Part shown: positions 1 through 7,140 of the stretch, one piece after another
How positions within the stretch are numbered: position 1 is the stretch's first letter
Layout: each line of letters starts with the position of its first letter
Assembly: GCA_030038885.1 (NCBI GenBank)
Contig: JASHQY010000163.1
Location: 1 to 19,252 of the forward strand
Source: Thermoplasmata archaeon
GTDB lineage: Archaea > Thermoplasmatota > Thermoplasmata > Lutacidiplasmatales > UBA184
Length of the DNA: 19,252 bases
Direction: 5' to 3'
The notes under the pieces: model-generated
The model's input: only the letters and a program-made list of their open reading frames with translations
Told to the model about the DNA's origin: nothing
Database searches by the model: none
Program-made: the position numbers and the translations under genes

Positions 1-377
1 AGGTGCCGGATCGCGATCGGGACGCCCTTCTTCTTGACGACACACGCGTCCTCGCAGTAGTGGTAGCAGACCTTGCAGAGGCAAGTGGAGAGCGGGTCCT
101 CGCGGAGCGTCACCTTCGCGGCCCCGTCGAAGTCCTCGACGGCGATCAGTCGGATGTACTCGCGGGCGTCCTGGGAGATCGGGCACGCCTCGACGCACCA
201 GGGCCGACGGCACTGGATGCACCGCTTCGCCTCGAGGACGGCGTCCTCCTTCGAGTAGGCGTGCAGTACCTCGCGGAAATCGCCGGTCCGTTCGGGGAGC
301 GGCTCTTCGACGATCGGGACCCGCACCGGATTGAGCTTCGGAGGGACCTTCGGTGGGGCGGCAACCTCCGGCGACAT
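1..377 (-). CDS. Fe-S oxidoreductase N-terminus (glutamate synthase small-subunit type), truncated by window edge
   Basis: Reading leftwards from the ATG at 377-375, 125 codons stay open to the window edge, so only the N-terminal part is present. Two cysteine groups are visible: C53-x2-C56-x4-C61-x3-C65-P, then C99, C101, C104, C108 and C112 in the context K-V-C-Y-H-Y-C-E-D-A-C, followed by K-G-V-P-I-A-I-R. This matches the two-cluster ferredoxin-like domain heading the small subunit of glutamate synthase and related NAD(P)H/FAD oxidoreductases (also domain I of dihydropyrimidine dehydrogenase). In those proteins it relays electrons from an FAD domain; the FAD and NAD(P) domains would lie beyond the left edge. 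No Shine-Dalgarno sequence precedes the ATG; a weak AT-rich element about 30 nt upstream would fit a leaderless transcript. The exact substrate (glutamate synthase, NADPH:ferredoxin or sulphide-type oxidoreductase) cannot be decided from this part. Confidence 0.8.
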   Translation of the reverse strand, partial: MSPEVAAPPKVPPKLNPVRVPIVEEPLPERTGDFREVLHAYSKEDAVLEAKRCIQCRRPWCVEACPISQDAREYIRLIAVEDFDGAAKVTLREDPLSTCLCKVCYHYCEDACVVKKKGVPIAIRH

Positions 378-402
378 GATCCGGGGAGAGAAAGCCCGCG
401 CG

Positions 403-412
403 GCGGTATTGA
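403..412 (-). promoter_or_regulatory. Weak TATA-like element for the Fe-S oxidoreductase gene
   Basis: On the minus strand this reads approximately TCAATACC and is centred about 31 nt upstream of the ATG at 377, the spacing expected for a leaderless archaeal transcript. It is a poor TATA match, and the call rests on position and local AT content only. Confidence 0.3.
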
Positions 413-476
413 GTCTTCGCTGCGGGCGACCGGGCGGCCCGCAGTCCCCGATGCAAAGGGGGACCCCCAGAACCAA

Positions 477-484
477 GGTTAAAG
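477..484 (+). promoter_or_regulatory. TATA-like element for srp54
   Basis: GGTTAAAG is the only AT-rich stretch in the otherwise GC-rich 378-527 spacer. A transcript start 25-28 nt downstream (about 505) would leave a leader of about 22 nt containing a G-rich, Shine-Dalgarno-like run (511-525) directly ahead of the srp54 ATG. The rest of the 150-nt spacer shows only a G5-A-C5 palindrome at about 458-468, with no gene. Confidence 0.4.
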
Positions 485-527
485 GGGGCGCCCGGGTCCT
501 TCCCTAGACCCGACGGGGGGTGGGGCG

Positions 528-1871
528 ATGGTGCTGGATTCGCTGGGAAAGTCGCTCCGGGGAGTCCTCCAGAAGATCGCCCGGGGCTCGACGGTCGACG
601 CGGCGCTGCTCGCCGAGGTCGTCCGCGACATCCAGCGCGCGCTGCTCCAGGCCGACGTCAACGTCCAGCTGGCCCTCGACCTCACCCAGCGGGTCCGACG
701 CCGCGCGACCGAGGAGAAGCCTCCGGCGGGAGCGAGCCTTCGGGACTTCCTCATCCGGATCATCTACGAGGAGATCCGCGGGATCCTCGGCAAGGAGCGG
801 CCGTTCGAGCTCAAGCCGAAGCGGATCCTCCTCGCGGGACTGTTCGGCCAGGGAAAGACGACGACCGCGGGCAAGCTCGCCCGGTACTTCCAGAAGCGGG
901 GAGTGCGGGTGGGGCTCGTCGCGGCCGACGTCCACCGGCCGGCGGCGATCGATCAGTTGGAGCAGCTCGCGAAGAAGGTCGGCGCGGAGTTCTACGCGAA
1001 CCGCGCGGAGCGCCGCGCCGAGGTGGTCGTGCGCGAGGCGCTGGCCGCCTTTCCGCCGCACCTCGCGATCGTGGTCGACACCGCCGGGCGCAGCGGGATC
1101 GACGCGGAGCTGATCGCCGAACTGAAGCGGGTCCGCGCGACGTTCGCGCCCGACGAGACGATCCTCGTGCTGGACGCCGCGATGGGCCAGAGCGCCGGTC
1201 GCAGTGCGGAGGCGTTCCACCAGGCGGTCGGACTCACCGGGGTCATCCTCACGAAGCTCGACGGCTCGGCGAAGGGCGGGGGAGCCCTCTCGGCGGTCGC
1301 CGTCAGCGGCGCGCCGATCCTGTTCATCGGCACCGGCGAGCACCTGGACGAGCTCGAGCGGTTCGACCCCACCCGGTTCGTCTCCCGCCTGCTCGGGATG
1401 GGCGACATCCAGACCCTGCTCGAGCGGTTCGAGGAGCTCACGGACAAGGAAGCCGCCGAGAAGGCCGCGAAGAACCTCATGGGGGGGCGGTTCTCCCTCC
1501 GCGACATGCGCACCCAGCTCGCGTCGCTCGGCCAGATGGGCCCGTTCTCGAAGTTGATGTCGATGGTCCCGGGCCTCGGCGCGGCGAAGATCGACGAGAA
1601 GCAGCTCGACGCGACCCAGATCCGCCTCCAGCGGTTCCGCGCGATCCTCGACTCGATGACCCCGCAAGAGCTCGACGACCCCGCGGTGATCAAGGCGGAC
1701 CGCATCCACCGCATCGCCCGGGGCAGCGGACAGCGGACCCAGGAGGTCCGCGCGCTGCTCAAGCACTACGAGACGACCCGCAAGGCAGCGCACGGGCTCG
1801 CGTCCAACCGGCGGCTGCGTCGGCAGCTCGAGAAGCAGTTCGCGGCCGGCGAAACCCCGTCGCCCGAGTGA
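528..1871 (+). CDS. srp54: Signal recognition particle GTPase SRP54
   Basis: The product has 447 residues, the normal length for archaeal SRP54. It binds SRP RNA and signal sequences emerging from the ribosome and delivers ribosomes to the FtsY receptor, hydrolysing GTP. The N domain (1-95) is helical. The G domain shows the P-loop G-L-F-G-Q-G-K-T-T-T (104-113), D-V-H-R-P-A-A (134-140), D-T-A-G-R (184-188) and T-K-L-D-G (242-246). The methionine-rich M domain (about 295-435) contains M-G-P-F-S-K-L-M-S-M-V-P-G and the R-I-A-R-G-S-G segment (396-401) that contacts SRP RNA. The ATG at 528 follows a G-rich stretch; the N-terminus M-V-L-D-S-L-G-K-S-L fits the family. It leads an operon with the two following genes (15 nt gap, then an 11 nt overlap). 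Nothing is missing from the active site. Confidence 0.97.
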   Translation: MVLDSLGKSLRGVLQKIARGSTVDAALLAEVVRDIQRALLQADVNVQLALDLTQRVRRRATEEKPPAGASLRDFLIRIIYEEIRGILGKERPFELKPKRILLAGLFGQGKTTTAGKLARYFQKRGVRVGLVAADVHRPAAIDQLEQLAKKVGAEFYANRAERRAEVVVREALAAFPPHLAIVVDTAGRSGIDAELIAELKRVRATFAPDETILVLDAAMGQSAGRSAEAFHQAVGLTGVILTKLDGSAKGGGALSAVAVSGAPILFIGTGEHLDELERFDPTRFVSRLLGMGDIQTLLERFEELTDKEAAEKAAKNLMGGRFSLRDMRTQLASLGQMGPFSKLMSMVPGLGAAKIDEKQLDATQIRLQRFRAILDSMTPQELDDPAVIKADRIHRIARGSGQRTQEVRALLKHYETTRKAAHGLASNRRLRRQLEKQFAAGETPSPE

Positions 1872-1886
1872 GGAGCGGGTCGCTCG

Positions 1887-2429
1887 ATGGCGCTGGCGGG
1901 ACCGCCCGAGCTCGTCGCGGGGTTCCTCTTGGTCTTCTTCCTCCCGGGCTACGCGCTCACGAAGGCCACGTTCCCCGAATGGCGGCTGCGCGGCCCGGAC
2001 GCGATCCTCCGCTTCCTCGAAACCGTCACCCTCGCCTTCGTGCTGAGCGTGACCCTCACCGTGCTCGCGGGGTATGCCCTGCTGGCGGCCTCCCCGGGGG
2101 GCTTCCAGGCGTACTGGACCGACCCGGTCCTCGAGGCCGTGCTGGCGGGGATCGCCGCGATCGCGTTCGTCGCCGGAGGGCTCCGGGGAGCCTATCGGCA
2201 CGAGCCGCCACCCGCGCGGGCTCGGCCCGATGCACCCGGCGATTCCGGCGCCGGGGAGGTGACGCGGGAACTCGATCGCATCGGCCGCGAGGAGCGCCGG
2301 CTCGCCCACGAACTGCGGGTCCGGGGGAGCGACCCCGCCGAGGGGGAGCGCCTGCGCGCCGCGCTCGCCCGTCTCGAGACGCAACGCACCGAGCTCCAGC
2401 GGCAGCGGGAGGAGGAGTATGCCACGTAG
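1887..2429 (+). CDS. DUF1616-like membrane protein with C-terminal coiled coil
   Basis: This 180-residue protein is of unknown function. The N-terminus contains hydrophobic segments at about 8-28, 43-68 and 81-102. The first carries F-F-L-P-G-Y-A-L-T-K-A-x-F-P-E, typical of archaeal DUF1616-type membrane proteins, but the match is short and I hold it loosely. After a Pro/Ala/Arg linker (103-121) comes a charged segment (about 122-178) rich in E, R, L and Q, predicted to be a cytoplasmic coiled coil. The ATG lies 15 nt after the srp54 stop, with a GAGG Shine-Dalgarno-like sequence around 1870. The 3' end carries the GGAGGAGG ribosome binding site of pth2 and overlaps that gene by 11 nt, so all three genes should be co-expressed. 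Its position between srp54 and pth2 may hint at a role near the ribosome or membrane, but that is inference. Confidence 0.75.
   Translation: MALAGPPELVAGFLLVFFLPGYALTKATFPEWRLRGPDAILRFLETVTLAFVLSVTLTVLAGYALLAASPGGFQAYWTDPVLEAVLAGIAAIAFVAGGLRGAYRHEPPPARARPDAPGDSGAGEVTRELDRIGREERRLAHELRVRGSDPAEGERLRAALARLETQRTELQRQREEEYAT
2408..2417 (+). promoter_or_regulatory. Strong Shine-Dalgarno sequence for pth2 inside the upstream gene
   Basis: GGAGGAGGAG ends one base before the ATG at 2419. Its first GGAGGA block gives about 5 nt spacing. It supports the ATG at 2419 over the later in-frame ATG at 2455 and implies translational coupling with the overlapping upstream gene. Confidence 0.7.
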
Positions 2430-2796
2430 ACCGGCCGACCCAACGGAGCTCAAGATGGTCCTCGTCCTCCGCGGGGAGCTTCGTCTGACCGCGGGAAAGT
2501 CCGCGGTCCAGGTGGCGCATGCCGCCGTGATGCTCTCGCTCGCAGCCGAGCACCGTGACCCGGTCGGCTTCGGAGCGTGGACCCGGCAGGGTCAGAAGAA
2601 GATCGCCTTGGTCGTTCCCACGCTCACTGATCTCGAGGGCCTTGAGCGCCTCGCGCGTGGGCGGAGGATCCCCACCGTCTGGGTCGAGGACGCCGGACTG
2701 ACCGAGGTCGCTCCGGGCACCCGCACCTGCCTCGGGCTGGGGCCAGCTCCGGCCGTCGAATTGGACGCTGTGACCGGGCAGCTCCCCCTTCTGTAG
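2419..2796 (+). CDS. pth2: Peptidyl-tRNA hydrolase, Pth2 family
   Basis: This 125-residue cytosolic enzyme releases tRNA from prematurely dropped peptidyl-tRNA. The whole archaeal/eukaryotic Pth2 fold is recognisable: K-M-V-L-V-L-R (12-18), G-K-S-A-V-Q-V-A-H-A-A-V (26-37) with the conserved His34, G-Q-K-K-I-A-L (58-64), the D-A-G-L-T-E-V-A-P-G-T block (91-101) and the C-terminal G-P...D-A-V-T-G-Q-L-P-L-L. About ten residues precede the usual start of the domain; the strong ribosome binding site nevertheless favours the ATG at 2419. It is the last gene of the srp54 operon, overlapping the membrane-protein gene by 11 nt, and is followed by a hairpin in the convergent spacer. Confidence 0.96.
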   Translation: MPRRPADPTELKMVLVLRGELRLTAGKSAVQVAHAAVMLSLAAEHRDPVGFGAWTRQGQKKIALVVPTLTDLEGLERLARGRRIPTVWVEDAGLTEVAPGTRTCLGLGPAPAVELDAVTGQLPLL

Positions 2797-2835
2797 GTTC
2801 CCGTGGTCCCAGGCGTTCGATCGCCCGGCCGGCCA

Positions 2836-2857
2836 CGGAATGGGTCTTCGCATTCCG
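2836..2857 (+). terminator. Hairpin downstream of pth2
   Basis: A perfect 7-bp inverted repeat (CGGAATG at 2836-2842, CATTCCG at 2851-2857) has an 8-nt loop, 40 nt past the pth2 stop. The plus strand has no T-run after it, so as a plus-strand terminator it is doubtful. It may instead stabilise the 3' end or bound the minus-strand terminator. Confidence 0.35.
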
Positions 2858-2860
2858 CTT

Positions 2861-2911
2861 GAAAAAGGGTGGGAGGAAGGGGTTCGCCTGAGTCCGCTCG
2901 GCCCGACTCAG
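2861..2911 (-). terminator. Hairpin plus pyrimidine/T5 tract after the SBP gene
   Basis: A perfect 7-bp inverted repeat (CTGAGTC at 2888-2894, GACTCAG at 2905-2911) overlaps the stop codon of the minus-strand SBP gene. Beyond it the minus strand runs through a pyrimidine-rich stretch into TTTTT (2866-2862). Archaeal RNA polymerase stops mainly at T-runs, so this is a plausible end for the 4.2-kb transcript and protects the convergent srp54 operon. Confidence 0.5.
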
Positions 2912-5900
2912 CTCGACGGCGGGGTCGAGCCTTCGTTCGACTCCGTGCTAGGTGGGGTCGTCGTCGTGGTCTGCGACGTTCCTTCCCAGGACTGCGGTGG
3001 CGCCGCCGCGGGGGGCTTGCGGCCGTGCCAGTACAGCGCGAGCACCAGGAAGATCACGAACAGGATCACGAACAGCGCGATCAGCGCGTACGCGAGCGTC
3101 GAGAGGTAGTTCGACGACGGGGTGACCGAGGTCGCAGTCGCCGCGAACCCGATCGCCTGGCTCACGTTCCCGCCGTTCACCGTGATCTGTCCGCCACTGG
3201 GGGTCGCCGTCTGACCGCTCGGCGCGAGGACTGCGTAGGTCCACGTTCCGTTGGTCACCCCCGTGAAGGTGATCGTCGACGCCACGCTCGACTGCTTCTG
3301 GCTCCCGAGGTACACCGTCCAGGTCGCGCCCGAGGGCAGACCCGTCTCCGTGAACGTCACCGAGAAGGTCGCCGGGATGGGGCCGAAGATGATGACCGCC
3401 TGCTGCGGAGCCGCCGTGACGTTCACGTCCCCCGACGAGGGGGTCGCGAGGTAGCCCGTGACCGGCGGAACCGTGTACGACCAGGTGCCGTTCGGCAGGT
3501 CGACGATCAGGTAGTAGATCGACGACGTGTACGTCGTGCCGTTCACCGTCACGCCCCACGAGGAGCCCAGGGCCAGTCCACCTTCGAAGAAGGTGACCTC
3601 GTAGGTGTAGGGCACGAACGTGAGGTGCACCGCCGTCGGCGTGCCGTTGATCACCGCGCTGCCCGAGAGCACCGTCGCGATCCACCCGCCGATCGTCGAG
3701 ACCGTCCAGTTGTACGTGCCGTTCGGCATCTCGAAGGCCAGCGAGGTCGTCGTGCTTCCGAGGCCCCAGCCGTTCACGGTGATGTTCCACAGGCTGCCCG
3801 CGGGCAGTCCGGTCTCCGCGAAGCTCAGGCTCCAGTAGGTGCCCGGGGCCGAGAGGGGCACCGATACGACCACGTTCGCACCGACCACGGCCACCTGGCC
3901 TCCGCTCGCGGGGGGCGTCAGCCCGGACGGGACGGCCAGCGTGAAGGCGAACGTCCCGTTCTCCTCGTAGAACGTGATGTTCGCCGAGGTGGACGTCAGG
4001 GTGAATCCCGCCAGATCGACCGACCACGTGTCGCTCACCGGCAGGCCGGTGGAGGCGAACGTGATCGCGTACGTCGTCAGGATCACTCCGGTGTACGTCA
4101 CGTCCACGTTCGCGGTGGTCACACCGTCCGTGAGGATCGAGCCCGGCCCGGTGTTCGTGTAACCGATGACCACGCTCGGAGCGTAGTCCCAGGTACCGGC
4201 CGGCAGATCGAACGAGATCACCGGCTGCGAACTCGTGAGAGCGCCGACGGTCTGGATCACGACCGTCCATGTGGTGTTCGACACGAGTCCACCTTCCGTG
4301 AAACTCACCGCCGCGACCGGCAGGGTGAACGCCGCGAACGAGATCGACTCCGTGAGGTTCGCGCCGCTCACGGCCGCCGTCCCGTTCGAGGGCGTCGCAC
4401 CGTAGCCGGAGACGAAGGCGACCGTCCACGGGTACGATCCGTTCGCGAGGCCGCTGAAGTTGAGGTAGTTGGTCCCGGCGACGGTCGTGTCGCTCAGCGT
4501 CTTTCCCGAGAGCGTGACGGAGAACGTCTGACCCGCGGGCAACGTGCTCTCGCTGAAGCTCACGTTGAAGACGTTGGTCGCGTACGCCCACGTGTACCAG
4601 GTCTGGACCTCACCGCCTCCCACCGACGGGTTGACGTTGATCCCCGTCGGGGAGAGCCACGTCCCGTAGGTGAACGCGGCCACGTTCGTGTACGCGTAGA
4701 CCTCGAACCCGAGCAGGTTCCCGATGTGTTCGATCAGGTTGTACTGGAGGACCCGGTCCGCGGGTGTCGTGTTGTGCGCTGCGATCGCATTCCACTCCAC
4801 CAGGGTCTGGTAGGCAATGCCCTGGCACTGGCTCGGGATCGCTGGCTGGTTCGCCCAGTGGACGAGGCTCGACCAGGAGCTCGCGTCGTCGTAGGCTCCG
4901 CTGCCGCAGAGGGCGAGGCTGCCCTGGTTGTACTGCGGCTCGGCGAACGTCGAGTAGAGCCCCTGCGCGTACGAGAACGTCCCGTTAGGGAGCCAGAACG
5001 GCACCATGTAGTCCGTCGGGTCCGCGTAGTCGGGCACCCAGCCCCAGTTGTAGACCGGGAGGCTGCCGTTCCCGTTCCCGAGGCCGACCTGAGCGTACAG
5101 CTCAGCGCCGTTGATGTCGTAGTACGTCGGGACGATCGCCCCGCCGGTCAGCGACTTCACCGAGCTGATCCAGGCCTGCATCATCGAGTCCAGCGACGGG
5201 CTCCCGATCCAGCCCTGGATGAAGAACGTGCAGGGCGAGGACGGCGTGCACGCCGTCAGTTCGGGGTCATAGTAGGTGCTCGACGACGTGGTCAGGTTCT
5301 GCCACCACGATGCGGCGCCGTACGGCACCGCCGGGTTCGTGCTCGGGTTGGGGATGTAGCTCGAACAGGGGTTGTTCGCAGGTCCGTTGCAGCCCGGCCA
5401 GGAGATGTTCGTGGGGTAGTAGGTCGACTGGGCGGGCGGGATCGCTCCACCGTAGTTCTCCGCGTACGCCACGCCGTCCACGTGGAGGATCGTGTTGTTG
5501 ATCGCGGTGTACGGGTACGCCTGGACGAAGAACTGGCGCAGGCCGCTGTTCGCGAAGAAGTCCCCCGGCACGTTCGTCGCGCCGGGATCGACCGCGTTCG
5601 CGTTGGTCGTGTTGAAGGTCAACTCGAACATCATGTTCCAGTTGTTCCCGGTCTGGACGTTCTGCATGAGGCCGTACGTCCCGCTGTGGACCAGGTCCAG
5701 CACGGTCGAGGTGTGGCTCTGGTCGTAGCCGAACCCGTCCGCTTGGCCGGCGATAGCTTCCTGCAGACCGAGCGTGTCGTCGTTGTCCCAGTAGACCACG
5801 ACGTTCGGGATGTAGGTGCCGGCTTCCGGCAGGCAGTTCGGCTCACCCGCGCAACCTTCCGGGGCCGTGTACGTGGGGTCCGCCTTCAGCGTGTACCCGC

Positions 5901-7071
5901 CGCTTCCGCCCGGCCCTCCGGAGGCACTGACCGTGACCGCGTAGTACGGTCCCGAGCCGACCATCGTGTACTGGACCGCGGGCTGCGGGGACGGCGGCGC
6001 CGTCAGCTCGAGCTCCTGGATCGAGTCCCAGATCGTCGGCGACACGGTCGTGAGGTAGTTGTGGAACGCTGCCGACGTGGAGCTGGTCGCGTTCCCGGGG
6101 AGCAGGCAGGGTCCATCGCCGTTCGCCGCGGTGGTCCCGTAGAAGCCGGGGACGCCCGCGCCGAGGTAGGTGAAGGTTCCGCAGGGAGTGATGCTGCCGC
6201 CGAGCGGGTCCGAGACCATCTCGAGGAAGTACGGCCAGGCTTCGCCCGACGCGCCGACGTTGAACGTCACGCAGCCGTTCGCAGGAAGGCTGCTGGCCGG
6301 GCAGTAGGCGGAGTCGTTAATGAGGATCGAGCTCAGGACCGGCGCCGGCGTGTTGTTGTACGGGTAGTGGTAGGCCGAGTCCCAGTTCGGGTTCCCGGCG
6401 GGAAGCAGGTACTGGGCCTGGATCCAGCCGTTGTTGTATCCGACCGCCGGCAGGTTCGCGAACATCAGCGTCCGGACGAACGAGAACAGGACGTCCGACG
6501 GATAGACGTTCCAGCTCACGCCGGTCGCCGGGTCGTAGAACTTCGCCCCGGCGGAGATCTCGAAGGTGTAGTACTGGGGCTGGTGGGTCGTCGCGTTGTC
6601 GAAGACCAGGCTCTGGCCGGTCTGCGCCGAGCACTGGGGCGAACCCGGGACGCAGGTCGCGATCTCGGGGACCCAGTTGTCGGGCGTGGGACCCGTGTCG
6701 GTCCCGTTGAAGGAGATCAACGTCTCGTAGACGTTGCTGATCGGCTCGTCGTCCACCGTGTAGTACGCGACGGCGGGGTCCACCGTGGGCGCGCCACCGG
6801 GGGCGACTTCGTAAATTTCAAGAGTTCCAGGATGAGGACCCGAGCCTGCGGCCGGGGTCGAGGAGGTGGTCGTTGTCGCCGTGCTCGCCGGTGTGGACGC
6901 CGCAGAACTTGCGCCGGTGGTGGACGCCGAGGCCGCCGTGGGAGCGGTACTCGTCCCGGAAACGTTGGCGAGGGGCGCGTTCCCCAGCGGCGCGAGCACG
7001 CTGAGCCCGAACAGCACGATCACCAAGATCGCCACGATCGCCAAGTACCGGCCGATGCCATTGCCTTTCAT
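2908..7071 (-). CDS. ABC importer substrate-binding protein (family 5) on an Ig-like repeat stalk
   Basis: This 1387-residue exported protein probably binds peptides or other small solutes for the divergent ABC importer. In order: hydrophobic signal/anchor (9-30) without a lipobox cysteine; Ser/Thr/Ala-rich linker (38-77); a family 5 binding domain (about 80-815) with the usual opening L-E-I-Y-E-V-A-P-G-G-A-P-T-V-D-P-A and N-V-Y-E-T-L; six Ig-like repeats (833-1312); a transmembrane helix (about 1323-1347) followed by H-G-R-K; and a short Ser/Thr/Pro-rich tail. Ordinary family members have about 500-600 residues. All 14 cysteines lie between 140 and 749 and fall naturally into seven near-neighbour pairs; the repeats have none. 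N-x-S/T sequons are frequent, suggesting glycosylation. The ATG at 7071 is preceded by a hairpin, and a clear TATA box lies about 65 nt upstream. The solute is inferred from the family only. Confidence 0.9.
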   Translation of the reverse strand: MKGNGIGRYLAIVAILVIVLFGLSVLAPLGNAPLANVSGTSTAPTAASASTTGASSAASTPASTATTTTSSTPAAGSGPHPGTLEIYEVAPGGAPTVDPAVAYYTVDDEPISNVYETLISFNGTDTGPTPDNWVPEIATCVPGSPQCSAQTGQSLVFDNATTHQPQYYTFEISAGAKFYDPATGVSWNVYPSDVLFSFVRTLMFANLPAVGYNNGWIQAQYLLPAGNPNWDSAYHYPYNNTPAPVLSSILINDSAYCPASSLPANGCVTFNVGASGEAWPYFLEMVSDPLGGSITPCGTFTYLGAGVPGFYGTTAANGDGPCLLPGNATSSTSAAFHNYLTTVSPTIWDSIQELELTAPPSPQPAVQYTMVGSGPYYAVTVSASGGPGGSGGYTLKADPTYTAPEGCAGEPNCLPEAGTYIPNVVVYWDNDDTLGLQEAIAGQADGFGYDQSHTSTVLDLVHSGTYGLMQNVQTGNNWNMMFELTFNTTNANAVDPGATNVPGDFFANSGLRQFFVQAYPYTAINNTILHVDGVAYAENYGGAIPPAQSTYYPTNISWPGCNGPANNPCSSYIPNPSTNPAVPYGAASWWQNLTTSSSTYYDPELTACTPSSPCTFFIQGWIGSPSLDSMMQAWISSVKSLTGGAIVPTYYDINGAELYAQVGLGNGNGSLPVYNWGWVPDYADPTDYMVPFWLPNGTFSYAQGLYSTFAEPQYNQGSLALCGSGAYDDASSWSSLVHWANQPAIPSQCQGIAYQTLVEWNAIAAHNTTPADRVLQYNLIEHIGNLLGFEVYAYTNVAAFTYGTWLSPTGINVNPSVGGGEVQTWYTWAYATNVFNVSFSESTLPAGQTFSVTLSGKTLSDTTVAGTNYLNFSGLANGSYPWTVAFVSGYGATPSNGTAAVSGANLTESISFAAFTLPVAAVSFTEGGLVSNTTWTVVIQTVGALTSSQPVISFDLPAGTWDYAPSVVIGYTNTGPGSILTDGVTTANVDVTYTGVILTTYAITFASTGLPVSDTWSVDLAGFTLTSTSANITFYEENGTFAFTLAVPSGLTPPASGGQVAVVGANVVVSVPLSAPGTYWSLSFAETGLPAGSLWNITVNGWGLGSTTTSLAFEMPNGTYNWTVSTIGGWIATVLSGSAVINGTPTAVHLTFVPYTYEVTFFEGGLALGSSWGVTVNGTTYTSSIYYLIVDLPNGTWSYTVPPVTGYLATPSSGDVNVTAAPQQAVIIFGPIPATFSVTFTETGLPSGATWTVYLGSQKQSSVASTITFTGVTNGTWTYAVLAPSGQTATPSGGQITVNGGNVSQAIGFAATATSVTPSSNYLSTLAYALIALFVILFVIFLVLALYWHGRKPPAAAPPQSWEGTSQTTTTTPPSTESNEGSTPPSS
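3031..3105 (-). other. C-terminal membrane anchor of the SBP
   Basis: Residues about 1323-1347 are almost purely hydrophobic (rich in L, I, F, V and A) and are followed by H-G-R-K, the positive-inside signal for a helix with its C-terminus in the cytoplasm. The binding domain and repeats would then face the outside. Confidence 0.85.
3136..4575 (-). repeat. Six tandem Ig-like/thermopsin-type protein repeats within the SBP
   Basis: Six repeats of about 75-82 residues (833-914, 918-997, 1000-1075, 1078-1152, 1155-1230 and 1234-1312) share the pattern F-x-V-x-F-x-E-x-G-L-P-x-G-x-x-W-x-V...P-N-G-T-W-x-Y-T-V...G-Y-x-A-T-P-S-x-G-x-V-x-V-x-G-x-N-V. They are divergent in sequence, so they are old duplications rather than recent DNA repeats. 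Repeats of this type occur in large surface proteins of Thermoplasmata. They should form beta-sandwich modules acting as a stalk or wall-like spacer. Confidence 0.85.
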
Positions 7072-7072
7072 T

Positions 7073-7095
7073 CTCTCGAAACCCCTTTGCGAGAG
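7073..7095 (-). promoter_or_regulatory. Leader hairpin abutting the SBP start codon
   Basis: In the minus-strand RNA the leader reads CUCUCG, C, AAA, GGGG, UUU, CGAGAG, then A and the AUG. The arms form 9 bp (6 + 3) with one bulged C and a GGGG loop, ending one base before the start codon. The only G-rich candidate for ribosome binding is in the loop. It could control initiation or protect the 5' end; the function is inferred. Confidence 0.55.
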
Positions 7096-7108
7096 TCCGA
7101 AGACTCCG

Positions 7109-7131
7109 TGGGGTCCCCAGCTTGATGCTGG
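7109..7131 (-). promoter_or_regulatory. Operator-like inverted repeats at the SBP transcription start
   Basis: Two inverted repeats fill the stretch between the TATA box and the expected transcript start: CCAGC-TTGAT-GCTGG (7117-7131) and TGGGG-T-CCCCA (7109-7119), overlapping by 3 nt. Archaeal repressors commonly bind here to block polymerase. No regulator gene adjoins, so the binding protein is unknown. Confidence 0.4.
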
Positions 7132-7140
7132 ATATATAGC
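7132..7140 (-). promoter_or_regulatory. TATA box of the SBP gene
   Basis: The minus strand reads GCTATATATC, an excellent archaeal TATA box in a very GC-rich context, with a purine/AT-rich stretch upstream. Transcription should begin about 25 nt downstream near 7108-7111, giving a leader of about 38 nt before the ATG at 7071. Confidence 0.75.

Noticed and set aside
458..468. GGGGG-A-CCCCC palindrome upstream of srp54 as a regulatory hairpin
   Set aside because: It lies upstream of the likely TATA element, is short, and such G/C runs are expected by chance in this composition.
3136..4575. Recent DNA tandem duplication or CRISPR-like array suggested by the regular spacing of similar blocks
   Set aside because: Similarity is at protein level only, with many substitutions; no identical repeat/spacer pattern exists here or elsewhere in the window.
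2869..7125. Open reading frame of about 1400 codons on the plus strand opposite the SBP gene
   Set aside because: The translation is Arg/Val/Asp-rich with no motifs or hydrophobic segments, a mirror of the codon bias of the real minus-strand gene, which has clear domains, a TATA box and a terminator.
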